From: Desmodus rotundus
Taxonomy: Eukaryota; Chordata; Mammalia; Chiroptera; Phyllostomidae
Reading direction: 5' to 3'
NCBI RefSeq assembly: GCF_022682495.2
Contig: NC_071392.1
Location: 139,200,818 to 139,264,817, forward strand
Length of the DNA: 64,000 nucleotides
Shown here: one piece after another, positions 1 through 18,051 of the stretch
How the letters are laid out: each line of letters starts with the position of its first letter
Numbering within the stretch: position 1 is the stretch's first letter
Notes under the pieces: generated by a model
The model's database searches: none
Seen by the model: only the letters and a program-made list of their open reading frames with translations
Told to the model about the DNA's origin: nothing
Position numbers and translations under genes: made by a program

Positions 1-222
1 GTATCTCGGTTGGTTAGAACATCGTCGTGACTCACCAAGGTTGCAGGCTCGATCCCTGGTCAGGGCACATACAAGAATCAACCAATGGAAAAAAAAAAAG
101 AATCAACCAATGAATTCATAAATAAGTGGAACCACAAATTGATGTTTCTTCCTCTCTCTCTCTCTCGCCCCCACCCCCTCCCTCCAAAATCAATAAACAA
201 AAATAAATCTTTAAAAAATGGG
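1..222 (+). mobile_element. Ves-type bat SINE, 5' end cut by window edge
   Basis: tRNA-derived head (GGTTGGTTAGAACATCGTC ... TCGATCCCTGGTCAGGGCAC), then a CT-rich body and an A-rich tail near 190-220. It lies in an AFAP1L1 intron. A short internal duplication (AGAATCAACCAATG twice at about 73-112) is visible. Confidence 0.85.
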
Positions 223-370
223 CAATGCCTGACTTTAGCCCAAAGTCTCAATTCTCTACAGATCTGACTTATATATTCCTGTCTCTTTGTCTTACGTACA
301 CTTGAGAGTTAACTACAAAACATACCTTTTTAAAACCAAGGTATGTTACACATCACAAAATTTGTTTTAC

Positions 371-404
371 ATTATTATTATCATTATCATTATCATCATC
401 ATCA

Positions 405-406
<2 letters not shown>
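371..406 (+). repeat. (ATT)/(ATC) microsatellite
   Basis: ATT repeats shade into ATC repeats over 36 bp inside an AFAP1L1 intron; simple sequence, no coding role. Confidence 0.85.
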
Positions 407-6589
<6,183 letters not shown>

Positions 6590-9500
6590 AAAGAGGATGA
6601 GAATTTTATCCAAAGGAAACATCAGCTTGCCCATCTAAGGCGGAAATGCTTTTCTCATAAGGCGGTATCAGAAGACTGAAAGTAGCCCCCACTCTCTGGG
6701 GCATCCAAAAGACCAGCCTTTATTGTCTGCATGATTATAGGGGATATAGGGAGGGAAGAAGTAGAAGGGAAGAGGGAAATGAAGGTCATCCCTATATAAC
6801 TTTACAGAGGGTGGAAAATGGGGGTGGAGGGAGACAGAATATGCACAGTTGTAAAGGTTTTGTTAAATATCTCTGCCTTCCCTTCTGAAGAAATGAAAGC
6901 ACATGTGAATAAGCCATTCCATCCCATGCTGACATCCCATGGAAAAGGGCAAAGGAAGGCAGTGCTGAAGCATCAGTCGGGCAATACAGAGAGAGAAGAC
7001 TTGATCATCCAATCACACTTGCGCCAGTTGGATTTGTGTTGGCATTACGGACAGCCTTTGGGCAAGATAAATAGGCTGAAAAATTAATAGAACTATCCCT
7101 GTCTGCATAAAGGTGAACAAAAGCTATAGAGAACATGCAAATTCTACAGTCATTCCATATCTGCTTTAGGCAGATGCAGCTACCAGAACTCCAGATTTGA
7201 GTTGTTTTCATATCAGAGATCTGATTAAGCAGTAGGTAAGGCTAGGTTCAGTGGCAGGAGCACGGATTTCTAATGTCCACAAGATGATGCAAACTTTGTG
7301 GGGTGGAGTCATTTGCTGTCACTTAAGTCTGTTAACTATTTTACATGACACTCGGGCTCTAGGAGTTATGATGAGAAATGTGACATTTTCATGTTTATCC
7401 TTATCTTGCACTCAGAGGCCCAACTGTCTGTTCTTCCTTATCTGCTCTCAGGAAAAACTATCAGGTAGAACCAAGGGGACAGTGGCTCATTTCTGCCACA
7501 TGAGTGCCTTTTAAAACACTTAATACTTTTATAGAGGAGCAAGGACCTAAGTCCTGGGCAGTCCCCTCACTGTGCCTCTCACCGCTTACTCAACACTGTA
7601 AGCACTTTATAAGTCTTTAACACATTTCCCTCCAACAAAGATAAAATTATTTAGCTGTGTGCACTCAGAGATTAGCTCAATGAGAGAGAAGGGAAATACC
7701 ATGATAACTTCTGGGCACTTTCCTAGAGGCTTCACATACTTCACCCTGCCTAAGGCTCCACATACTTGAGCCTCATCCAAACTTTTCCATCCTCTGACGT
7801 TGCTGGACACCACAGCAAGAAGAATAACCTGACCCAAAGTACCCAGCTGGTCAGTGGCAGAGCATAAGGCTTAGGGCTTATAGAGCCCAGATCCGAACAG
7901 GGCTGGGTTTGAGCCCTGCCTCTGCCACTTAACGGCTGTGACTTTGGGAATGTTACTTGACCTCTCTCATTCTTGTCTTCCTTACCTATCAAAAAAAAGG
8001 TTAACAACAGTACTCTCCTCCCAAGACTGTTGGGGGAATTCAATGAGATAATAATACATGGGAAGCATCTTGCAGTGTCTGAGAAATATTAAATGCCCAG
8101 TCATTAGTGGTTCTCACTATTAACTGGATAAGAAATGTCTGGCTCAAAACCCTGTGTCCTTTCCACTGAAGAAGAAATGACTTTTGCATGGTAACTACAA
8201 CCAGCAAAAACTAGAAGGCAACCAATCTGAAACTGAGTTTTCATCCAGATTCCACCTGAGTATCTTCAATGACAAAGGCACTCACATAATCTGGATTATC
8301 AATACACTTTTTAAAAATGTGGATCTGGAATGTCACCTGACAACCCAATTGTGCCCTCATTGTTTCCCATGCAGTTATTTTGAAGCTAAGTATCTTTTCC
8401 ACCAAAAGATCTTAGACTCTTTGAGAAGTGGGACCCTAGGAAATTAATAATTAACATTTATTGAACACTCACCATGCATTAGGCACTATGTCATCCAGAG
8501 CCTGATGCACAAGCATGCAGCCTGCACAGTCACGCTTAGCAGGGCTCTGTGCTTGGGTGATTGCTCTGCTGCTGTACTCTTCATATGTTTAGAACAAGTG
8601 GCTCCACGTATTCCTTTTGCCCTTTAACTTAGGTAAGCAGTCCTGGTGTTAGTGACTTTTCTAGGCATTATCCCTTTAGTCTTCACTAAAATCCTGTGAG
8701 ATAGGTACTATTATCCCAGTTTCACAGTACAGGAAATGGAAACCCAAAGAGGTTAGGTAACTGGGAGCCAGCACGTGAACGCAAGGTCTGATTCTAGAGG
8801 CCTTCCACTCAGTTCCAAGGCTCCATTTCATCCATTTCCCCCCTCCCCTTGCACTGTAGCATTTAGAAGCACACTGGCATTTAATGGATGAATGGATGCA
8901 TGTATGCAATACATTATAAGTTGGACAGCTAAGAGAAGTGTAAAGAAAATGGCTAAAGCATTGATGCCAGCTCCTGGTTGTAAAATGCTTTGTTTGGTTA
9001 TTTTTCAAAGTATAGGCTCATGGATCTGAGGTGAACTGGAAGCTATCCTTCCCTACACTACCAGAGGTTTGGACTATCAGATTTCTAGTGTCACTAATCC
9101 TCAGTGGGGGACCTTGAGCAGGTTCACCAACCTCTCTGAGATTAATTTTCTTATATGTAAAAGGGAATCATAATCCCTCAAGTCATGGTGCTCTTTTCCT
9201 AAGGCCAAAAGGAAACGTAAGTTGTTGGCTTCAACACATCTGAGCTGGGCCTTGGATAGAATATAAACATGCAAAAGACTACAGCTCTGTCCTCATGGAG
9301 TTCACAGAAAGGCAGGGCGAAAATCTGGCCCAAATAGCTACAAGTAAGCCATCTCGTGGCAAATGCTCACAGAATGATGCAAGCACAACTCCCATCCCTT
9401 AATTTTTTTTTTTCTTTTTAACTTTAGGGACCATCCAGTAACTAGTCTGGCAACTCCAAATGCCCAATCATCAGTTCATCTTCACAACTGGGCAACTTCC

Positions 9501-10499
9501 CATACTAAATCTCTCTGAAATACAACCACTTCTTCCTATCTCCACTCATCTTCATTAATTCATTCCACAAATATGCATGGAGCACCTACTTACTGCACTA
9601 GATGTGAATGAGACAAACACCCTCATGAAACTCACACTCTAATTGGGAGAACAAGCAAAAAAGAAAACAAAGCAAATAAATTACTAGTATGAAAACAAAA
9701 ATGCGCTGGACACACCTAAAATAGTAGCTACTTTAGATAAGGTGGTTACAAAGGTCTCTGTTGAGGAGCACCCTTGCATGTACTATTCCTAACAGCTTGT
9801 TTCCCTACATCCTCACAGCCTCACATCCCGAGATCTCCTCCCTACAGTAAATGGAGCCTTTGAACATGTAAAGGCTTTGTAACATGCTCTCATTGCATTC
9901 AGTACAAGACTCAGGTGCATTCAGAAAAATTGTTGAACTACATCAGGGTACTGATTGTTGAAAATGAACAGACAAAAAAAAAATCTCTACCCTTATGGAA
10001 CTCACATTTTAGTGAGGGAAAATGAGAAAATTGGAGGGGAAAAAGAGGGGAAGAGTGATGGAGGAAGGAGGGGTTTCAAGCTCCTTTTTAAATCCCTGAA
10101 GTGACCGTATGGCCATGCCTAACCCTACGTCTAATGTTGTCTCTCCCCTTCCTCCAGTATTTCGGTCCCTTACTCGCAGTACTCTTCCCTCGTCGTTGGG
10201 TCTTCGTAGGGTCTTACTTCTACCTGAACTGCTTTCCTACTCTTTCATCTACTCATTCTTCAGCTTTCAGTTAAAATATTATTTCCATTAGGAAAACTCC
10301 CCACGTTCGGCCATATTGTATTCTAGGCGTCCGCAGCACCATGCCCCTCACCTTTAAACCTCGGTCCTATATTGACTTTGTATTGCGTTTGCACTTGTTT
10401 GTTGTTTGTAATTTCACATAAGCTTCAAAAGAGCACAGCTGGGATCCCTTTGTTCGCCGTGGACCTCACGGCTAGCACTGAACTTACACTGTTGTGACA
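6590..10499 (+). other. AFAP1L1 3'UTR and AFAP1L1-GRPEL2 intergenic region
   Basis: The 3'UTR starts at 6590; its end is not clear (an AATAAA occurs at 9675-9680 but sits in repeat sequence). MIR relics lie at about 7860-8115 (near full length: 'CTGCCACTTAACGGCTGTGA' to 'AAATATTAAATGCCCAG') and 8445-8800. An antisense L2 end is at about 9545-9730 ('AATTCATTCCACAAATATGC'). No other gene is seen. Confidence 0.55.
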
Positions 10500-10712
10500 A
10501 TAACCCATAGTACGCGCCGAACACACTCGAAGACCGGAAGTGTTACGCGGGAAACGGGACAGCACCGCGCACCGGAAATGCATGTTAGAGTCCGGCGTCC
10601 CTAGACGGAATCTCCCGCGAGGGCTGCCGGGAAGCGTGGTTTTTTGAGCGAGGGTATCTCGTCACTCGCGGCTAGTGAGCGTGCGCTGCCTCTGTCGGCC
10701 TAGATCGGAAAC
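10500..10712 (+). promoter_or_regulatory. GRPEL2: GRPEL2 CpG-rich promoter and 5'UTR
   Basis: CpG density rises sharply from about 10.50 kb to 10.90 kb against AT-rich flanks. No TATA box is visible. Two ETS-type core sites occur (CCGGAAGT at 10534-10541 and a second CCGGAAAT near 10571), together with a CCCGCGAG element near 10614. This is the housekeeping-type promoter expected for a nuclear gene of a mitochondrial protein. The exact start site cannot be read. Confidence 0.7.
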
Positions 10713-13700
10713 ATGGCCGCGCGGTCCTTGTGGGCGGTCCGGCGGCGGGTGCAGCGCCTGATCGCCTCGAGTGCCGCGTCCGGTGGCAGGTAAGCAGGCG
10801 AGGCAAGCCGTGGGTCGGGGACGTGAGGACTCTGCGGGGCGAGCGAGCCGGAAGGCCAGTTGCGGGCGAGAGGACCCGTCAAGCCTCTCTCGACCGCTCC
10901 GATCAGGCGCTCACTGCCCCATTATACAGAGGTGCAAACTGAACCCCACAACCGCGCTTCCTTGCCCGGCGGAGAAGGTGGGAAGATCTAACGTCACGTC
11001 CTCGGAGGTGGGAAATCTTTTCATCCCCGAACGTAGATTGAATTGGGGAGGTATCTCTCCCGGCCCGTTCTTCGCCTCTGTGGTGTCTGCAGGTAAATTG
11101 GGATTTTCTCCCCTGACTCCTGAGTGACTTTATGCCAGTCCCTTCCCCATTTTCCGGGTATCACTTTACCTGTCCGGAAAGGAGGGAGTTGGTTGTGGTC
11201 TCTCCCCATAAGGCCCTTGCACCTGTTTTTCGGGAGTCTGTGAAGTTCCAGTAACTTTTTTATCAATGGGCTGCGGCACTTTTATTGATCACTTATGCCG
11301 ATTGCAGAACTATGGGTAATGATTTTTATTAGGCCCTTTTTAACGGAGGAAACTGAGGTTTGGGAAAGTTGAGTAACTTTCCGCGATAACATTCGGGGAA
11401 TGGTGGAACCCAGGCTGGAAACCAGTCAGGACTCCAGAGCCGGCGCTTTTAATTAGTAAACAATGTCAATTATTTTCCGGCAATATTCCCTGTTAACTAC
11501 TACTTCCTCAGAAAGAATAAAATAGGGCTGAGTAGGCGGGTGGGTAAAGTTCGGCGTCTGAAATGTAAATTAATCCGCGGGGGATTCCGAGAATTGCTGT
11601 ATGCAAAACTGTATCACCTTTTTGTCCTAGCGCACCTGACCAGCACCCCGCCCTAACACCTGGGTGAGAGGTTGAATTCAGGGTTTGGGGCTTTTTTTTT
11701 TTCCAATCGTGATTAATTTTTTAAAGTCTTTGTGTCCGTTTGTGATGTAGGGAAGTGACCACAAGAAAAATGGCTTCTTCTGATAAAATTAACCCGCGCT
11801 CCAGAAGCAGTAGGAACTGAAAGGATCCCCCACAGCCACCCTCTCTTTCGTGACTTGTGTTCTGGCCATTTTCCCGTTAAACTGGCCCTGAGGATATTGT
11901 GACCTGTTTTCTGTGAATAAATGCGGCTTGTTGGGAGTTTATGAGGAAGAAGTCATTTCATATGTATAATCTGACACCAGATAACACGGAGTGGACGCGG
12001 GACTGGCCTGGAAAGTCTGGGAATAAAAGTCGTGCCGGGCACACCTTAGGCCGGCCGTTCCCGCTGCCCTTTCTGGAAGCAAACTCCTATTTACCCTCTT
12101 AAACCTTTGCTCGAGTGTCACCTTAATGAGCACTCTTCAAAATATGCTAGTTTATACAAATACACTTTTTTAAAGAGCTTTGGTATTCACAGACTGATTT
12201 TCTTGATGATTTTACTTAGCATCACATTATCCAGCAGGTATATTGGAAACTTCATTGCAGGAGGGGCAGAACTGCCTCAATCCAAGATCTACAAACTAGT
12301 CCCTACTCCAAATTTCCTCTTATGTAAACTGAATGAAATGTCAAACATTTTAGCTGTATAAAATTGTAGATTTTAAGCATAATGGAATACAAAGATCTCT
12401 CTTATTCATCTGTTTATAATTCTCAGTCCATAACATAGTGTTTTATGCATATTTAATTGAGTTGATTTTACATATAGGTGAGTTACCATCTCAGAATTTT
12501 TTCTTAATTCAGCACAGGGTCTCCTCTGTAAAAGCCTTACTAACAGCTTGCAATCGAGAAGGTTTAGAACTCGAGGCCTAACTTCAGTTTGATAAAGTCC
12601 CTTTACAGGGCTTTATTTACCCCAGCTATAAAATGAAGCATTGAACCAGAGCTGTATGGCTTTTTGGTTTGAATTCCCACTATGAAAAATGCCCCACTGG
12701 TTCTGAGTATCAGAACTTGTTCTTTCCTTCGTAATTTTCGTGTCCCCATTTCTGGCTATTTCTGTTGTCTGGTGCTTAGTATCCTGGCTCCATCGAATAC
12801 CAGCTGTGTGATCCTGAACAAGTCTTAAGCTCCTCTGAGCCTCCGTTTTCTCATCTGTAAAATAGGGACGCTAATAGTGCTTATCTCACACATTATTATG
12901 AAGTGAAAAGATGGTTTAAGTAAAATCCTGAAAACAGTCTCTGGTACTTAGTAACCGCTTTACAATTGTTCATATTGTTACTGTGACTGAAAACACTTTG
13001 TCTGGAGTTCAGTCTGGAAACTTCCTGGTCTCTGAACGTGGCTGTAACTTTGGCTGTCGATGGCGGCATTTCTTCATTCCTCGCTCCCTCCCTCCACTTT
13101 AGGGGATGTCCGCCTCCTTTCAGCACTGCCACCCAGAGCACTGCAGGGGAGGACTGCGGATCTGAGGACCCTCCCGATGAGCTGGGGCCCTCTCTTGCAG
13201 AAAGAGCCTTAAAGCTAAAAGCTGTGAGACTGGAGAAGGAAGTCCAGGATTTAACAGTGAGTAGATTTTGTCTGTTCAAAATTGTTTCCCCTCATTGACT
13301 CTTTACTCCTCACCCACTTCCACTCCCTCACTAGACATACTGGGCAAAATAATCCATAGTAGTTAAAAAGTATCACGAAGGATAGTCATCTCCTTCAGTT
13401 CCCTGTTGTGTGTCAGTCCTTGGGTCTCTGATATTTGGTAGCTTCAGAGGAACTACAGGGCCTGGCAGGTAGTTGACCGTATTTGTTGACTGAGTGAGGT
13501 CATTTATCATTACACTCTGCCAGTCAGATTACCTTTGGCACACTGTGCCCAGTGCTGGGCTGACAAACGCACTTTGAGGAAGATAGATATTAAAGTAATT
13601 ACAAACAAGACCAACTGGAAAGGTAAGGCAGTTGGAAGGTATGTTTTATGAGAGCAGTAAAGGAACCAGAGATTGTAAGAATGAAAGAGAAAAAGACTAG

Positions 13701-16700
13701 AGAGACTGAAATAACTGCCCTCAAATAGATGACACATTTTTAAACATACTCTTGGTTGTCTTAGAGTTCAATTCAGAGAACAAAAGTTGGACGGTGGTAG
13801 TGCTGGCTGAATGTGAAAAAGAAGGCTTTTTCTCAGATGAGCTTGAAAACTGGCAGGCTAAATGACCGCCTTTCAGGGCTTCTGTAAAGAGTAGATTCCT
13901 GCTTCACCTGGGCATTTGGAGTAACTGATCTGGCATCCCTACAACTCCTTTTTGCTTTTTTAATTTAAGACCTGTCATGAGGGTAAAATTTGTCAAATAA
14001 ACAAAACCATTCTTTCCTACCAAAAAGCATTTGTTTTCTTATCATATTGGTGGTCAGGTGAGATACCAGAGAGCTGTAGCTGATGGTGAAAATATAAGAA
14101 GGCGGACCCAAAGATGTGTAGAAGACGCCAAGATATTTGGTGAGAGATTTATTCTTACTTAAGACCCCTTACTAACCCCTTATTAAGACCCCTCTGCAAA
14201 CTGAACATAGTGAAAACACATCTGAGTCCTTAACCGATCCCTCCCCTTCCCTTATTCCCATAGGCTTTCTGTGCTGCTTATAGCGAATGTTGTCAGGTGA
14301 ACCATTCACTAAAATACTGCTTATCTTTAGTTTGACCACACCTTGGTTATTTTCTTTTTCAAGCATGTACACTTAACATTCTAGTGCTCATACAAACAGT
14401 TGTGTTTAACTCATTAACAAACAAGTGAATCAGCAAGATGCTCAATGGAGAATTCAAGAAGCAGACACATTGGCAATCAGGGCTGCTGAAATTGCTTCAT
14501 AGAAGCAAAATTGGTCTGTATCTGTAGTACAATAGTCCATTGTATCTCCACCAGACAATTTTTACAATTGCGGACAAGAATTATTTATATTATTCTCAGT
14601 ATTTTTCAAATTCCTAAGTTATAACAATAACTCAGAGACAAAAGCTTGGACCCCATGGAAGCAGATAACCCTGGAGGCTGTGCTAGATCACATTAATTTT
14701 CACTGATGACATTGAGTAACCTTTTTGGTCCATTTCAAAGTGTTTCAGAAGTTTTTCTACACATGCACCACATCTTGTTCCAGACGTGTTCCTGAAGGTG
14801 TTAGTTGAGTGACAGGGCTTCAGGGGTAAAGGGCAAATCTGTGGTGACTTGCCATACTCACAATTTAATATGTAGCATTGTACTTCCACTACACATAGAA
14901 GGGAAGTGCTTGAAGGGGCCTTTGGGTCTATCTAGTCCAGTCTTCTTTTTCAGGTAAGGTGACAAAAGTGAGTTTGTGATAAATGTGGACATGAGCTCGT
15001 TGTGTCCTGACCCCTCAGGGATTATTCTTTCCCCTGTGTCACACTGCTTCCTTCTCTCTGGATTTTGTCTGTTTGTGCCCAGGTTCACTTCATTCCTGTC
15101 CTATCCGGCCCCAGTACTTTGGCATAGTCTTCTGCTTTTCTTTCTGTGCTGTGGACATCATGTTTCAAGGCTTCAATTACCGGCTAAGTACTGACCCCCA
15201 AATTATATTCCTGATATTTCATCCAAATTTTAGTCTCTTATTTCCAACTTCGAGACTACAGCTTGCAATCCAAGCCTGTCACCTCTTAGTCCATAAATAA
15301 AGTTCTGAGTTTCATCATTAAAAACTCAAAAAAAAATTTTTTATATAGTCAACTACATAAAATCCTTGATTTTACCTCTTGTCCCACAAAACATAAAATA
15401 CTTACTATACAGCCCTGGCTAGTGTGGCTCAGTTGGTTGGGCATCATCCCGTAAACTGAAAGGTCACAGGTTCGATTCCTGGTCAGGGCACATGCCTAGG
15501 TTGCAGTTCAGTCCCTGATCAGGGCGTGTACAAGAGGCAACTGATTGTTTTTCTCTCACATTCATGTTTCTCTCCCTCTCTTTTTCCCTTCCCCCCTCTC
15601 TAAAATCAATAAGCATGTCCTCGGGTGAGGATTAAAAATACATGTGTATTTACTATATGGCCCTTTACAGAAAAAGTTGGCTGACCTCTGAGCTACAGAG
15701 AGTTTTTGTAGTAAATAAGCCACTTGTGATGACAGGGGAAGACTTCCCACCTGCTTGAGGGGAGCAGGGTGAGTTGGCTTACCACAAGTCAAGCTTTGAG
15801 TTAGGAACTAGCTCATATCAGTTTCCTCAAGAATTAACAAGGTCCCCAGAAACAAGTCCATATTAACTAAACTCAAAAGAATTTAATAGGTAATTTAATT
15901 TGTTTACAGAGCAAGATGTGTCTAGCAAAACATGCCATATAAGTCATTTCCTTAGGACATTTCTTCCTTGTGACCAGGAATACTTAGAAAATTGAAGTGA
16001 GCATGGAAGTGTGAAAAAGTAGAATGCTTTTAAAGGACATGGCATGAGTCTGTTCTCCTTCCAGGGATGGTTTTATCTCAGTAACCCTTATTCTCTTAAA
16101 CAGTTCCCAAAGGATCCTTTTTTTTCCACTAAAAAAATGATGCAGAACCAACCACTCTTGCAATAACAATAATTGGAATAGAATCAAAGAGTGGAAAAGA
16201 ACCTAGGCTTCTATTTACCCAAATTTACACAACTTTACTGACTAGAAGCCAGGGCTCTTTGTACCACGCAGCACGCAAGTCAAGCCCAGAAGCTTATAGC
16301 TTTCAAAATGCTATTAGAGTGTCTGTCTTCTTTTGAATAACCAGGGGATACTTTTCATGTTCCTGATTGATCTTTTTAATTCATTCTTTTCTCTTGGATG
16401 AAATACTAATCTTATGGGCATGCTTTTCAAGCCTTTGGCCAAGGTCTTCTTTCACAGCTGATCTCATTAAGAGCCATTGATATTTTCTGGCTACCATCCC
16501 TAATGGGGGTCAGGGAGGTATCTTCCACAGCTTGGATCATACCAAGTCTGGTTCCCTGGAAATACCTCCTGTCTTCACTGTTTCCTCTCCATTGCCTCCT
16601 CTCCTTCAGATCATATCATAACAAGATTACTTCAATTGGCTCCCCTAGTTTTTTTTGATGTCTTCCCTGCCTGCCAATCGATCATGCTGCCGGCCCCCAA

Positions 16701-18051
16701 AAGTCCATTCTGAAGGTGGTTATTAGGCTAATTTGAATCCCAATCCACTTGTTTGGCTCAAGAAGCTTTAACGGATCTCATCCTCCCAAAGTTAGAGGTA
16801 GAATTCCCACCTCGCTGTCAGTCATTCCTTTGTCTGTAGTCTTTTTTATTGCTTACCTCTTGGTGGTATTCTGATTCCCTCTGAATACAGTTGAGGTGGC
16901 TTCTTGTTTGGACACAGGGCCTTAAAACTCGGCCTGGATTAAAGCTGGATCAATAAAGTCCTTTGCCCCCACCAACCCCTACCAGGGCTTTGGCGTTACC
17001 ATAGACAGCTGTAGTGGTGGCATTGCTTCTCCTTGTGGGAAAAATCGAGATGCATTGGGAGTAATGAGATTTCTCAACACCTGAGTTTGCTTTTACAGCA
17101 GTTCATGTGACTCTAAAAGGTAAAACAGTTTTGGCTCATCTCTAGCAAGTATGTATGACTTTATAGCAAGTGGTTGGAGACTCATTATGGATATGTCTTA
17201 CTTTCCTGTTCCTACTTAGCCAGTCCTCAAAATAAACCACCCTTTTGATTCCCCTTCATCTGGTCTTGTCAGCTAATTTTTTATTATGGCCTCCCATGAA
17301 ACACTAACATCGCTATTGCCTCAACATAACTGTGATAGACAGGAATTTTCAAAACATGTACACAACTCAATGCTAAAAGTGAGTAGCAACAAAAATACAA
17401 GAAGCATAAAGATGGTTTTAAAGGACTGGTTCCCTGAGCCTATTGTAAGTAGTCAGTTCTCGGGTTCTACCCTCTTCCCTATTTCCTAGGAGGCCTCCTA
17501 GTCAAATGCCTTCCAAGGGAAACTGGCTTGTTGCTTGGGTTGATAATGATCCCTGAGTCCTGTGCGGCAATCGTCCCACTTCCTGGTGTGCCCAGCATAC
17601 CAGCCCTCCCCGGGCCTTCCCCAGACCTCTCCCCCAAAGGCAGAGTGGTTTCCCATAAACAATAACAGTGCCTGGTTTCTCCGTAGGAATTCAGAGTTTC
17701 TGTAAGGACCTGGTAGAGGTGGCCGACATTTTGGAGAAGACTACAGAGTGCATTTCTGAAGTAGCAGAGCTCGGAGACCAGAAGCTGACTCTGGAGAAGA
17801 TCTTCCGAGGCTTGTCACTTTTAGAAGCAAAGCTGAAAAGTGTGTTTGCCAAGCACGGCCTGGAGAAAATGACCCCGATTGGTGACAAATACGACCCTCA
17901 TGAGCATGAACTCATCTGTCACGTGCCGGCTGGTGTGGGGGTGCAGCCTGGCACGGTGGCGTTAGTGAGGCAAGATGGCTACAAACTTCACGGCCGCACC
18001 ATTAGACTTGCCCAGGTGGAAGTGGCAGTGGAGTCCCAGAGAAGACTGTGA
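10713..18051 (+). CDS. GRPEL2: GRPEL2, mitochondrial GrpE-like 2 (complete, 4 exons, 225 aa)
   Basis: Nucleotide exchange factor for mitochondrial Hsp70 (HSPA9/mortalin) in matrix protein import and folding. Coding exons are 10713-10789, 13103-13256, 14058-14139 and 17687-18051; phases join to 226 codons including the stop, equal to human length. The ATG has a good context (AACATGG). Residues 1-35 form an Arg-rich, acid-free mitochondrial targeting sequence. Residues about 58-100 are the long helix (LEKEVQDLTVRYQRAVADGEN), followed by the GrpE core (IQSFCKDLVEVADILEK) and the C-terminal beta domain (VALVRQDGYKLHGRTIRLAQV). The EVQDLT/RYQRA and CHVPAGVGVQPG signatures separate it from GRPEL1. 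Residue 87, Cys in human GRPEL2, is Gly (GGT) here; Cys97, Cys110 and Cys126 remain. Exon borders are inferred from splice consensus and homology. Confidence 0.96.
10790..13102 (+). other. GRPEL2 intron 1
   Basis: The donor is GTAAGC at 10790 and the acceptor AG at 13101-13102. The first ~150 bp remain CpG-rich. A MIR relic lies at about 12775-12970 ('AGCTGTGTGATCCTGAACAAG … CTCATCTGTAAAATAGGG'). Otherwise unremarkable. Confidence 0.7.
13257..14057 (+). other. GRPEL2 intron 2
   Basis: The donor is GTGAGT at 13257 and the acceptor AG at 14056-14057. About 13440-13740 has L2-like antisense traces. Nothing else recognised. Confidence 0.7.
14140..17686 (+). other. GRPEL2 intron 3
   Basis: The donor is GTGAGA at 14140 and the acceptor AG at 17685-17686. 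It holds the Ves SINE at 15413 and a short hAT-type end at 15648-15702 ('TGGCCCTTTACAGAAAAAGT'). The remainder, including 15.9-17.6 kb, shows no recognisable gene or repeat. Confidence 0.65.
15413..15642 (+). mobile_element. Ves-type bat SINE
   Basis: Begins with CCCTGGCTAGTGTGGCTCAG, has the tRNA B-box (GGTTCGATTCCTGGTCAGGG), a duplicated 'TCAGGGC' module and a CT-rich tail region. It lies in intron 3 of GRPEL2, next to a short hAT relic. Confidence 0.9.

Noticed and set aside
17668..17686. Internal Met upstream of GRPEL2 exon 4 as an alternative start
   Set aside because: It lies in the intron next to the acceptor; the phase-matched join to exon 3 gives the expected 225-residue protein.
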